Shown: positions 51,069-62,262 of the stretch, piece after piece | Layout of the letters: each line of letters begins with the position of its first letter | Numbering within the stretch: position 1 is the first letter of the stretch | NCBI GenBank assembly: GCA_027186245.1 | Contig: CP114492.1 | Coordinates: forward strand, 2,053,501-2,117,500 | DNA: 64,000 bases | Direction: 5' to 3' | Source: Coriaria nepalensis | Lineage: Eukaryota; Streptophyta; Magnoliopsida; Cucurbitales; Coriariaceae | Translations under genes and position numbers: made by a program | The notes under the pieces: model-generated | Database searches by the model: none | The model's input: only the letters and a program-made list of their open reading frames with translations | What the model was told of the DNA's origin: nothing

Positions 51069-52385
51069 TCAATTGAGTTTTGATTTCATCCTCTCTAACG
51101 TCCCATCAACAGCAATGTCAAACGCATCCTTCTTCGTCTTCAGATCCGAAGAACTGCCATGTCTTCTATACACTATTCTCGGAATCATTTCCAGCACCTT
51201 CTCCCTCATCGTCCTAACCCTAGCTCTAGGAATCCCCCTCAGGTAATCGAATATCTTCATCCCTTTGAACACCACGCTCTCCTTATTGATGAACACTGAA
51301 ATCTCTTCAAGATTCTCCGCCGGTAAGTGCCATCTGTATTGCAATTTTGCCGATAAGTCTTCGAAGAAGACCGGGATGCATCCGGCGAGGATCCCGTCGA
51401 ACGTCGCCCTCCTCGTCGGCGTATCTCCCGGCGGTTGGAGGCAAAAGCGCGCGTGAAGCATCGGACGCATGAATCTCACTGGATCGTGCTCGCAAACGCC
51501 GTTCGAACAGTCGACAAAATCGCAGACCTTTAAGTAGCCGAATCCGCTGGCGCCGCTGTCTAAGGTGGAGTTTTCGCATTCCAGACGGATGCTACGTCGG
51601 ATGTTAGGGGAGGCAGATATCCCTCCGCCGCCGGAGAAAAGCATCAACGTGTTCCGTTTCGATCTTCTCGCGCGTTCGATCCACGCGTTTAGAAACGCTA
51701 AATTGGAAGGATGGAACGATGTCGGATAGGGAATCGCCTGTTCTTGCCAGGGCCAAGCGCGTGACTCAAACGTTAACGCCGTTACGTTGTAAAACTCGGG
51801 CAGCTCTAACAACGAAGTGCCCCAAACGGGCGGGTTGGAATCCAACGGCTGAGATAAATCCCAAGCAGGACGGGCAATGACAAAAAAATGGTCATGACCG
51901 CCACGTCGTTTCCACAAATCCGGCATGTCGTTTTGTAAGAAGTCGTATAGAGCGACGCCGTGTTCGACACTGGAGTTGATCTCCGGGCCATAGAGGTACT
52001 TGAGGGCATCGATGCCGGCGTAATAGGGGACGAAGACGGCGTCCGAGGAGGCGGGATCGTCGGTGAGGCAGGGGTATTCTAGGATACGGCGGTGGAAGAT
52101 GAGCTCGAGCATAAACGGGTCGGTTCGGAACCAGCTGTGGGAAGCGTTATGGGTTTTTGGGCCGAGACCGTGATTGGCCAGAAAAGGGCACAAGTAGTCG
52201 TAAAGTGGGTATTGTGAGCAGTTTGTGAGGAGGTCGAGGTTGAAGCGGGACGGGAGTTGTCGGATGTAGATACGCCGGTCGTTGCAATTTGATGAGGAGG
52301 ACTCTTCTTGTCGGAAATGACGAGAGGAAGTCGGATCGAGGAGGAAGAGGGAGAAGAAGAGTAGAGGAAGAAGGGTGTAGGCCAT
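51069..52385 (-). CDS. GT47 (exostosin family) xyloglucan galactosyltransferase-like protein
   Basis: Intronless gene of 438 aa. The start at 52385 (MAYTLLPLLFFSLFLL) gives a short hydrophobic N-terminal segment, as in a type II Golgi membrane anchor. An in-frame ATG at 52499 would add 38 residues of poor quality. Clade-type GT47 blocks are IYIRQLPSRFN, WFRTDPFMLELIFHRRI, SDAVFVPYYAGIDALKYL, HDHFFVIARPAWD, ALTFESRAWPWQEQAIPYPT and FCLQPPGDTPTRRATFDG. The last is followed by ILAGCIPVFF. The family transfers sugars to cell-wall polysaccharides, with MUR3 and XLT2 as characterised relatives; the acceptor here is unknown. GC content is well above the flanks, as for the other intronless gene. Remembered Arabidopsis counterpart At4g22580. 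It is divergently transcribed from the INP1-like gene. Confidence 0.9.
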   Translation of the reverse strand: MAYTLLPLLFFSLFLLDPTSSRHFRQEESSSSNCNDRRIYIRQLPSRFNLDLLTNCSQYPLYDYLCPFLANHGLGPKTHNASHSWFRTDPFMLELIFHRRILEYPCLTDDPASSDAVFVPYYAGIDALKYLYGPEINSSVEHGVALYDFLQNDMPDLWKRRGGHDHFFVIARPAWDLSQPLDSNPPVWGTSLLELPEFYNVTALTFESRAWPWQEQAIPYPTSFHPSNLAFLNAWIERARRSKRNTLMLFSGGGGISASPNIRRSIRLECENSTLDSGASGFGYLKVCDFVDCSNGVCEHDPVRFMRPMLHARFCLQPPGDTPTRRATFDGILAGCIPVFFEDLSAKLQYRWHLPAENLEEISVFINKESVVFKGMKIFDYLRGIPRARVRTMREKVLEMIPRIVYRRHGSSSDLKTKKDAFDIAVDGTLERMKSKLN

Positions 52386-53724
52386 GATATATATATATAT
52401 ATGCGACCTGTAAAACGAGTAAGACGTTAAAGATTTTAGATCCTCGTTAATGATAAGAATTGTAAGAAGGTAAATGCGATCTGTTTTGGGTGTGTCCAAA
52501 AATGTCTTTTAATTTTAAGAATTTTTTTAACGAAAATTATCTTGTGTATTAAACGGGTTCAACATTCGAGCTCATAAGTCGCAATAGATCCCAAAATAGA
52601 TATATGGGTTCAAACGGATTCACGGGTCAATACAGTATTTTTATAATTTATTATTGTATTTATGTTATATTTTATTTTTATTTTTAAATATTAATATGAT
52701 ATGAGTTAATCTATATTAAGCATGATATGATATAATCTGTATCATGCTCAAAGTATGTCGGTACAAATCATAATCTCTAATAAGGAGGGAGAGGGAAAAT
52801 GGTAACCGATAAAAATGTCTTTTTAAAAATGAGTAATAAACAGGTAGAAGAGACTAGAAAGAAGAATAGTTTGTAAGAGAAAGTAAAATAAAAAATAAAA
52901 ACAAAAAACGAAGTGGAAAACAATAGACTGATTATTATAACTAACGGCGCTTTTTTTTTTTCCTCTCTTTTGGTTGAGTGGGTCTGTGGGTATGGTTTTG
53001 TAGCGGAGGTATTTTACCCGAGATTGTCGGTGGGAGCGGTGGAACCGCTTTCTACTCTCCCCGTTTTGACACCATTCCAGTTTTACAAATGGCGTTTGGC
53101 CAAGAAGAAATATACCAAAACATAAATAAATTCAAATAAAAGAGTTTTTATTAGTTTTTTTTATTTTTTTTATTTTGTAGGGAGTTTATTACAAGACAAC
53201 TTGTTCCCAGTTCTGTTTAACTGCTAGATTTTATGATTTATCTACTTTGCTTGGCGGGAATTTTGTTTCCTGAGGTAACTGCCAATTGGACTGACTTTGT
53301 TAACTCCTCTGTTTTAGTTGGTTTATTGTTAAATGATTAATTATTGTCGGCTTAAATATTTAATCCAGTCTTTATACTTTACTTTGATCCCCAAATTTGA
53401 TATTCGTATTTTGTTTACCATTTTAAATTCCTAAATTGCCCTTTTTAGTTTTTCAATTACATAATTGAAGAAAATTTATAAGAACAGGAAAAAACAAACT
53501 GAAAAAGTAAATACGGAAGGAGGGTGAAGACAGTCCAACCATTGGGCCACATACTAATTGGGCTGGGCCGAGTGACCAAGTCTCACTCTTTGCTTGATGG
53601 GCGCCCCATTTAAATAGAACTAGTAACTGAAAATCATATAGCCCCAATTGCGACCGTTGGAATCTCCTTCTTCCTTTTCCCTCGCAAAATCCAGCTCCAA
53701 GATTTGAGCTCTCTCTCCTCCAAG
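52386..53724. promoter_or_regulatory. Shared upstream region between divergent GT47 and INP1-like genes
   Basis: About 1.3 kb between two divergent start codons. It has a TA tract at about 52388-52401 just upstream of the GT47 start and a CT-rich stretch at 53700-53722 just before the INP1 start. No coding sequence was recognised, so both promoters should lie here. No specific cis-element could be assigned with confidence. Confidence 0.4.
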
Positions 53725-54649
53725 ATGCTCAAAAAAGTCATCCGTAAATCTCTTTCTCAACCCCTCTTTGGATCTTCATTATTTATCTAATCTCTGAAAT
53801 AATAATAATAATAATTCCTGTATTAAAAAAACAGAGCTTTTCCGCCGCAAGAGAAGCCACCGGCAATTTAAGGACTACTACGTCGAGTGGCTAACAACTC
53901 TGAAGAACACCCACCTACCACTTCTCCGCCACTCAATTTCAGAGTCCTCACCTACTCTCCTCTCCACCCACGTCAACACACTCCTCACCCACTTTCTCTC
54001 TTACTACCACGCTCTAGACCTCGCCGCCGCCTCAAATGGCGTAGCCCCCTTCCTCTACCCTGACTGGCGTAACCCCATCGAAATACCTTTCCTATTTCTC
54101 GGCGATTTCCATCCCTACCTCTTCACAAACCTCCTCCGATCATTTCTCGATGACAGCGAAGAGGATGAAGACGAAAAAGGAGAAGAGGACCATGATCCAA
54201 AGGGAAATCTGGGTCGGGCGGGATGGGAGATTTCCATGGCGTGGAAGAACCCATCCAAGATGTTGATGACGCGGATCGATCAGATTGGGTGTGGGTTGAG
54301 ATTAATGGTGCCAGCGTTGGTTTCAAGATCGAGAAATTCTCAGACGCACTTCGTCGAACAGGTGGCGGGAAATTACGTGATAACGTTTGAAGGGAAGAAG
54401 GAGGAGGAGGTCGTTAGGGAGGCGGGGAATGCCGAGATGGATGAGATGTTGAGCGTTTTCATAGACGCCAATCGGCTCCGGCGGAGCGTTCTGTTGGAGA
54501 TCGTCGGCGCCACCAGCGTTTACCAGGCGGCGATGTTTCTTGAAGGGTTGGCACAGTTCTTTGTCGGATTCACTGATTCCGAATTAAACGCTGCGTTTAA
54601 AAGGTGCGAGATGGTACCTTTAGATTCTCAAAGTTGGCTCCAAATTTGA
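53725..54649 (+). CDS. INP1: INAPERTURATE POLLEN1-like DOG1-domain protein
   Basis: INP1 sets the sites of pollen apertures in Arabidopsis; a DOG1 domain fills most of the protein. Two exons, 53725-53743 (a tiny 19-nt first coding exon, MLKKVI plus one base) and 53835-54649, join in phase to give 277 aa, near the ~273 of Arabidopsis INP1. Visible blocks are QFKDYYVEWLTTL at the N-terminus, YPDWRNPIEIPFLFLGDFHP in the middle, and a C-terminal helical region (SVLLEIVGATSVYQAAMFLE). An acidic stretch (DDSEEDEDEKGEED) lies near residues 112-125. Another DOG1-family member is possible, but size, the short first exon and the neighbours (GT47 and TPP, as around At4g22600) favour INP1. The acceptor at 53834 was chosen because it alone preserves the frame. 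Confidence 0.8.
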
Positions 54650-55023
54650 TGCATTTCTAAACGCTAGTTTTGATTGCATTTTCATACCCCTTTTTTTTGT
54701 TCTCCTTCTTTTTGGACCAAGTAATACATGCATTTTCATTTTTTATTTACTTAAAAAGAATTCTGAGAAAAAAAAAAAGCCAAAAACGGAAATTACAATA
54801 TTAGCTTTTTTTTTTCCTCTTATCATCTCTTACTCATCATTTCTTTTAAACAAAAATGGAAATTTTGAATCCAAAAAATTATCAATATTCATTTTCTTCT
54901 TTATTTTTCTTATTCTGTATCAACTCCATTCTTCTTCTTCGTCATTTACACACAAATGACAACTCGCAAACGGTAAAAGAGTATAAAAAATAAAATAAAA
55001 AACAGTCAAGAATCGACAACTTA
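54650..55023. other. INP1 3' region
   Basis: T-rich and A-rich sequence after the INP1 stop. It probably includes the 3' untranslated region. No gene was seen. Confidence 0.45.
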
Positions 55024-55680
55024 TACTCATCTTATTTTACTCATTATGAGAGATGTAAATTAGTGCCCGAAAAACGTTTCATACATGTATAGATAACTTT
55101 TGAAGTCTACTTTCCAACGCAACTGTCAGTTTGTCATTTTGATATCGGATGAAAATTTTATTATCAATTTAAGTGACAATAGTCATAAACCCGTTAATAT
55201 TAACGTGTCATTTTATATTTATCTATTGATATCAACCTATGAAAAATAACATTATCTTATTTTAATGATTCTGACCATTTTATTTGGAGTTATGAAACAT
55301 GCTATTTACCGTTGGAAAGTTCTACATGTCGAGTTTCATATGCAAGTATCTATTTACAATTTCAAGTTCAAATGAAAAAGTTATAATAGAATAAGTAGAG
55401 TATGTGCATGATCATCATAATTCAAATTACATTTATTTTGTCTCACTCACTATGAGCGATGTACTAATCTTCAGAAAATATTTTATACATGTATAGAAAG
55501 CTCTAGAAGTCTAGTTTCCAAATCAATTGACGGTTTCTCATTTTGATATCCAATAAAAAGGTTATTATCGATTTAAGTAACAATAATCAAAGACCCATTG
55601 ATATTAACGTGTCAAAAAAATATTATCTTATTTTAATGATTCCGACCGTTTTATTTGGAGTTATGATTTCACACGAAAAT
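55024..55680. repeat. Diverged tandem duplication, period ~405 bp
   Basis: Two direct copies, about 55024-55300 and 55433-55680. Shared blocks include acatgtatag (55083 and 55488), tcattttgatatc, attaacgtgtca (about 55198 and 55602), attatcttattttaatgatt and ttttatttggagttatga. Spacing is constant at 404-405 bp. The sequence type recalls repetitive tracts of plant transposons, but no terminal structure was found. Confidence 0.8.
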
Positions 55681-56162
55681 AGTGACCGTAACAAGGAAAG
55701 ATTGCATTTATATGCAACAATGAGAGGCTCAGATTAAAGATGTAAAATCCAAAGGCTGAGAATAGCTCACCAATTTGACCGGGGTTGGGTCAAATTGGGT
55801 GAGGACTCAGTTTGGACTTCACCAACCTAAACATGGGCCAAACCAGAAATAACAGTGGAAGCTGTTATCAAACACAGGTGTTAGAAAAGTTATTTTTAAA
55901 GGAAATTGTAAGGAGCTAATTGAATGTTTGGTAAGTGATATTGCTAAGATTGATCAGAGGATTAACACTGTGGTTGAAAAAAATTAGATTGTATAGAAGT
56001 TAATTCAATGATTTAAATATTTTTTTCTTAGATAAAAGATTGGTGAATTATGTCGTGGATTGTATTGCTTTCTAATTTATAGAGGGGATGTATCTGGTTA
56101 GTTAAGTGAAAATACCTTCATCATCTTTTGCGACCATTTTGGAATTAGATAATAGTCGAGAC

Positions 56163-56716
56163 TAGAACTGTCAAAATGAGCAGCTCAGTCGGCTCGAACT
56201 TGACTTTTTACTATTTACAGTAGGGTCGGGCTAGCCCTTAAAAAAAAAGGCTGGCTTGGCTCGGCCCATTTGATAACTATATGCTCGAGCCTAGTTTGAG
56301 AAGTCCATTGGGTTTATTTTGGACTTATGGGGACGGACCTTGAGTCGAATTCATGGGCCTGCCCTTTTTAAAAATAAAATAAATAATAAATAAATTTTTG
56401 CTCAAATAATAACTTCATTATAAATTAATAAATAATAGTTAAATAGTTAAATTCGTGAGAGATTTAAAAATTATTATGTGAGATGAGATAAAATAAAAAA
56501 AAGAAAAATTATAAGACCAAAATTTTTTTGAAAAACTTATCTGACTCATCCTATCTAAATGAAATGAAAAAAAAAATTTGAAATTTAGATAGTTGAAATG
56601 GGCCTAACTGTGCTTAGAATGTCGTGTCGGGCCAGGGGCTTGAACGAGTGTCTAAGCCCATACCATGCATATGGATCGGGTCGAGCCGAAAAACTCGACC
56701 TATTTTAACCGCTCTA
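56163..56716. mobile_element. hAT-like MITE
   Basis: 554-bp segment with terminal inverted repeats. The left end reads TAGAACTGTCAAAATGAG and the complement of the right end reads TAGAGCGGTTAAAATAGG. This is the familiar plant hAT terminus (TAGAGcTGTCAAAATgGG type). Candidate 8-bp target-site duplications are GTCGAGAC (56155-56162) and GTCGGGCT (56717-56724), matching at 5 of 8 positions. Internal sequence is rich in ggctcg and gggcc near both ends and AT-rich in the middle, with no coding capacity. Confidence 0.75.
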
Positions 56717-56724
56717 GTCGGGCT

Positions 56725-59700
56725 TTAATTCTTTTGTATTTAGTTGCGTACGTTGTTTGCTCAATTTTTTTCCCTGTAAGACCAATAATATGATTAGTTG
56801 TGTTCATTTGGGTGACTATGATAGAGTGAAAAAGTCATGTAACGTGGATATAATTTTCTTAACTAAACTTTATTTGTATAATTTTATCTAATTTAATGCA
56901 TGATCTTTATTCGTCCAAAATGAAGAGACAAAAAAAAAAAGGTGAAATGTAGGCTACGTTTCAAATTTCCAACTAATCGGCTGTGAAACGGTTTCTTCAA
57001 TTTGAAAAATGAAACGGACGTTTTCTGTTTCACCAGATTGGATTGTGGGCCATATTGTCCCCACGTTAATCGTGTGTCTCTAGTCACTTTCCTGGAAAGA
57101 TATTGCGCACGTGCCACTCACTGTCCCATTTCTTCTTTCTTCCCCTACTTTTTTCCCCTTTTGTTTTTTTTCTTTTTCGAAAATATAAGAAAATATGAAA
57201 ATAAAAAAAACGAGGGAACTTTCCGACCTATCAGTGAAACTGACTGTAACGGCGAAAATTTCCCTTATTCCCGCTGGGCCCGCATGACACGTGGATCCAT
57301 CACATTGCTACTTTTCCAACTTGCAGGTGATTTCCTTTTATTATTATTTTTTTTTGTTTTTCCTTTAAACAAACACTACCTATACGCGGATCCGGGGGTC
57401 AGCCGTGCATGGGCTACATCCCTTGTTCCGGTGAAAAGAAAAAGAAGAACTGCCGCCCCTAATCACTTTTTTCCATCTTCCTTTCGTCCTTTCCTATTTG
57501 TTTGTTGATTTTTTGTTTTTTGTTTTCGTCTCTTGATCTCAAGATATGGAAACAGTAGCATTCTCATTGCGATTTTTACGTTGGAGATTCTCGCTGGTGT
57601 GGTTTCTCTGAAAGCTAGAGCGAGTGGAGGAGGATCTTGATCTTATGATCAGGATCATTTCCATTTTATTATTTTAATTCGGAAAATGGGTCTCTTTTCA
57701 TAATTTGTTGCTCATAGTCTTTCCTTACAGGGATATGAACTTGGCCTACTGTGTTTCTCAGCAAACATGTTGATTTGTTCTTACATGTGCTGGAGAACAT
57801 TCTTTATTCTCAATATATCTTTGTTTATTTCATAATATTTGTTCATTTAGCTTCTCTGTTCCTGTATCTTATTTCACATCTAGTTCTTGAAGTTTTTCAC
57901 TCAAAATTGTGTCATCTCAACGTTAATATTTGGTCACTATTTATTTTTTTTTTTAATTTTAATATTTGATCATATGAAATAGAGAATGTAAATGGATTTA
58001 CGGATATCAAACAAAATTCAAAGAATAAAGCAAATGGACTGGGATGTACATATACATGTTCTTTCGACACTTTCTCTTGGTTTTTTCACTCGATTTACTA
58101 CTCTAGGAAAGGAAAGGACGAGAGGAAGATGGGATCGACATATTAGGAGCGGCAGTTCTTCCTTTCTTCTACCCAATGGTTTGAAATCTCTTTCTTTTTT
58201 TTTACCCTCTAAAATTGGGCCATTCATTTTCTGTAATGAAATCGGACGGTCCGATTGTGTCAAGGGATGCAAAAGGGGTGCCCATGCAGAATCCCCCGGG
58301 CGGATCTTGTAAAAAAAAAAAAAATTGTAAAATTTAGATCATATGATTTTACCTTTTGAATTTATAAATTTGTATCTACAATAAGTCTTTTGATGTTTGA
58401 TTAGTTTAGGTAATATAAAGAGAATATAATAATTTATAATTCCGGAAAAATGTATAAAATTTATAATTATTATTTAAAGTATCGTTAAATTAAATGATAT
58501 AATCGAATTCGTTACAGTTTTACCTACCGAACTTTAGCACGTGAATTTATGAAGATATTCTATTATTCTTATATATCAAGGTTTCTTAATTTCGACATCA
58601 AAGGATCAAATGATTTCATGATTAAAAACTATTTTTTTTTTCTTGATAATAAAATTTCTTACCTTTATTTAAAAAATAAATAAATAAAAAAAGGGGGAAA
58701 AAAATAGCAAATATGGAAAATTGGATTGGTAGTTTCTCATAATTTAAGACCCCATAAAAAGTTACCTTATCAAACACCTCTATAAATAAGTGTACATACG
58801 AAGTGTTTCGTCGTCCTCTTAATTTCCTTGAAGTCTTTTGTAGCTCTCTTTTTCCATGGATGTGTAGGCATTTCCTCGTCAATTATGGCAGTCAAGTAAG
58901 AGGTGATTGATTCTCTCTCTGCGATCTTGTCTTTGAAAAGATCTAACTCCTCTTTCTTATACTCTCTTTTTGAGTCCTTTTTATTTTTTACCCTCAATTT
59001 TTTCAGGTTCTTTATTTGGCCCCCCATGTCATATACTTTCTTCATAGACAGCTGCACTTTCAAACCAAGGTAAGCCTTAAATCACACATGGGTTTTCCAT
59101 CTATATATATATGTAAGTTGTTTATGCATGTTTGCTCATAGATCATCGATCACTATTACATGCATTATGTTTTCTATTATCTATCTTATATACATAGATC
59201 TCAAAAGAGCAAGCTAAAGTGGCTCTTTTTCTTGCACTTCACCATTAAGAACATGGGTTTTTTTCAATGCATACCTTAGTTGGTAATTTTCGCTGGGTGT
59301 GAGCTTGGTCGGTAGGTATGATTCTTTTTTGAGGTTTCTTTCATTTATTTATTAATTAACTATTCTCAATAGATCTGATATTTGAAGAGAAAGTTGATAT
59401 AAACTAATAATATTCAGTCTATTATAAAATTCGATGATTTTTTTTGTATCAGAATTGCCAATCATATCATATCACAAGTTCGTATAAAGATTTTAGATAT
59501 TGGTTCGATCTTAAATCTCTAATTTCTTAGCTCGATTTTGTCCTGGTTATTAAGATTTAATAAGATATTGCAATTTTATCACATTGCCTAGATTACGAAA
59601 ATAGATTGACAAAATTATCATCATAAATTCATTTGAGGCTGTATTTAACTAGAGTTTTTTTATTTTTATTTTTTAATTGATATATTTAAAAAATAAATAT

Positions 59701-60066
59701 TTTTGCAATATTTTATGATAATCCAAGTGGGCAAGTTGGAACTGTTGGTCACTCACTAAAAAATGCTTAAAAACAAAACCCATCTTTGTTTGAGGCTGTT
59801 CTTTTAATAAATCATATATCAACTTCTGACGATCTCGATCATGTTCTTGTTCATTATCATGTTGGGGACAGTGCAATTTTGCAAATCCTATGACTTGAAT
59901 TAACTTTAATTTATCTCTGCATAAATTGGTTTTTACTCATTTAATATATCTTCACTACTATTTTATTATTTTCTATAATTTAATGCATTAAAATTTATTG
60001 TCAAGTGTTTGGCCGAATTTGGTTAATTTCAAACAATTTTTTGCACCACTCATTTATGGTCGATGA
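56725..60066. other. Distal upstream region of the TPP gene
   Basis: No conserved protein was recognised. A cluster of ACGT-core motifs (gcacgtgcc about 57106-57114, cacgtgg about 57289-57295) precedes a pyrimidine-rich stretch (57465-57540). That would suit a promoter, perhaps of a TPP transcript with a long intron-containing leader. A 97-codon basic, lysine-rich frame on the minus strand (58770-59063) is of unknown meaning. Confidence 0.35.
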
Positions 60067-61611
60067 TGTCGGAATAATCTGACAGGGCCAAATAATTGAT
60101 AAAAGTTCAGGGAATTGTACGGTCGTAATTATTTATTTAATTAATGTAAAAAGATAAAATAAATTATTGAAATAAATATAAAATATATTAGGAATTTAAA
60201 TTGAATTTCACACTATCAATTAAAAAATTAAATAAACGTAATAAATGTATTGCTATTTTATTAAAAAAAAATTAAATCTAATTATTATAATAAGTATGTG
60301 AATGATTTGAGACTAATCTAATTTTTTTTTTTTCGACACTGACGAACAAACTGAATTAGAAGCTAATTAAGTTCAAAATAAAGAATGACTACAAAAATAG
60401 AAATTTGAGAAGATAAATGCTTGAAATAAATAGAGGACTATCAATGAAATAAAATACTTGAAAGAATAACGAAATAAATTCAGGAACATTTTGATAAAAT
60501 TGAAATTAAATACAATTCTATCCTACGACGTGAAATAAAATATTTATTATATTTACTCTTAAGATACAATAAATTAAAGGAATGAATAAGAAAACAGAAA
60601 AAGGTATCTAATCCGTAAACGATAGGTCATGACTTTTATTCCGATGAGAATCATGTGCTCTAATCATTATTTCTAAGGGCATATCTTAAGGAATTGAACA
60701 TATACTTTCCCGAAGGAAAATGACAAGTGTCGTGTCAGACTTGTAGAAGATAAATTCGCTAGAGCGAGAGAATTCACGAGTATTGCTCGGTTTTTTTATC
60801 GGTGATTGTTTGAATATTGTTGTTTTGATGTGTGTTGATGTGTTGATTGATATCCTTTTTGCCTCCACAAATGTTTACTATTTATAAGAAAACGAGTTGA
60901 TGACATGGTCGTAAATAAGTCGAAATCAATTTCCCATTTCTCCTTTTTCAGACACCACTTCCCCACTTTATGGGCCTTGGCCTCCTTTTTTGGTAAATAG
61001 TTGATTGACCAAGCTTCCTATCAAATTCGGTCGAGATTTAATATAGATTCATTGAAATTGATTTCTCCCCACTTTCCACCTAATCCGGTTGAACCCCCCT
61101 CTCTCTCCCTTTCACTTTCGGCCGGCCATCAAGTTGGTTGAGAATGGATCGACTTCCAGCCACTTTTTTAGGAAAAAAAATTGTTTGGATGAGTATCTCG
61201 GTCAAAATATTTCCTTTTTCTCTTGTAATTTCGGCCGACTTCTCCCTTCCTCTTCCAATTTCTGTGAAATGCTTGATTCTTTCTTCAATTTTGGTCAAAC
61301 ACCTTCGTTAGGTAGAATTTGTTTTATCTTTTTTCCGAACGGTCAAGATTGCACTTTTTACATGATCCTTGTAGTGATGATTTATGGTCATTCTTTATAC
61401 CATGTTATCAATCCAAGTGATTCCTTCACTTTTATTGTGAATATCTTATATTTAACCAAATTTACTTGATTTAAGTCATATTTAATCATTAATTAATATC
61501 TAATTAAAATTAATCTCTAACTGATTAAATTAATTATTTGATTTTAATTTGTCGGTTTAACTACAACCGACTCGTATTTAATTCGAATCGTAGCTTAATT
61601 AACTTTCGACA
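60067..61611 (-). mobile_element. Possible solo LTR
   Basis: On the minus strand a segment starting TGTCGAAAGTTAATTAAG (61611) and ending TTATTCCGACA (60067) obeys the TG...CA rule. It has a TATA-like CTTATAAATAGTAAAC about halfway (around 60875-60892), followed by a CAACACA-rich leader-like stretch. No flanking target-site duplication and no internal retrotransposon sequence were found. The call rests only on LTR-like organisation. Confidence 0.35.
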
Positions 61612-62262
61612 TGTATCAAATATTTTTTATGTATAACAATGGTATTATTTGAAATTGTACTTAATTTATGACAATCGTATTATAAAGTATTATATTGCTC
61701 CATAATGAACTAATTTAATCACTTTCTTCTCGCTGTTCTTCCTCATCTAATCATTATTTTTAATTTTGGCCCAAAAAAAATCATTAGTTTTAATTAGGCC
61801 TTACTTTCATTATATCCAACCGCAAGAAGAAGAAAAAAAATATGTGGGATTTGCTATACTAATTACTTATTCAGAACTTTCATTTTCACCTCTTTCTTTT
61901 TCTTCATATATATAGATATGATCTCGTATCAAATGGATGATAATGCTACTTATAAAACAAACTTTCTTGGAAATTTTTTTTTTATTCATTTTCTTCAGCA
62001 ATCAGAATCTATGGACAAGTTGAATGCCAAGATATTCTTTCTGCCAAACAATGTCATCTCAGCTTCTCGTAATTGGTACTTTCATACATATTTATATATA
62101 TGTGTGTATATAAGAGGTAGTTATATGAATCGGATTATGGATTTAATCTTTTGATTTTCATGTCTTAGAACAATAGTTTTAAGCTGACTGCTCTCCAAAC
62201 AACTGCACTATCAAGACAACGCTGATCGGAAGGAATTGATTGTTGTTGTTGTTGTTCATCAA
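61612..62262 (+). promoter_or_regulatory. Proximal upstream/leader region of the TPP gene
   Basis: AT-rich promoter-like DNA ending in a (GTT)n run (62239-62254) just before the TPP start codon. Tracts of TTCTTTTTCTTC (about 61890-61905) could mark a transcription start region. No further gene was seen. Confidence 0.4.

Noticed and set aside
51265..51456. Plus-strand and alternative minus frames within the GT47 gene
   Set aside because: Open only because of the GC-rich coding bias of the real gene on the opposite frame.
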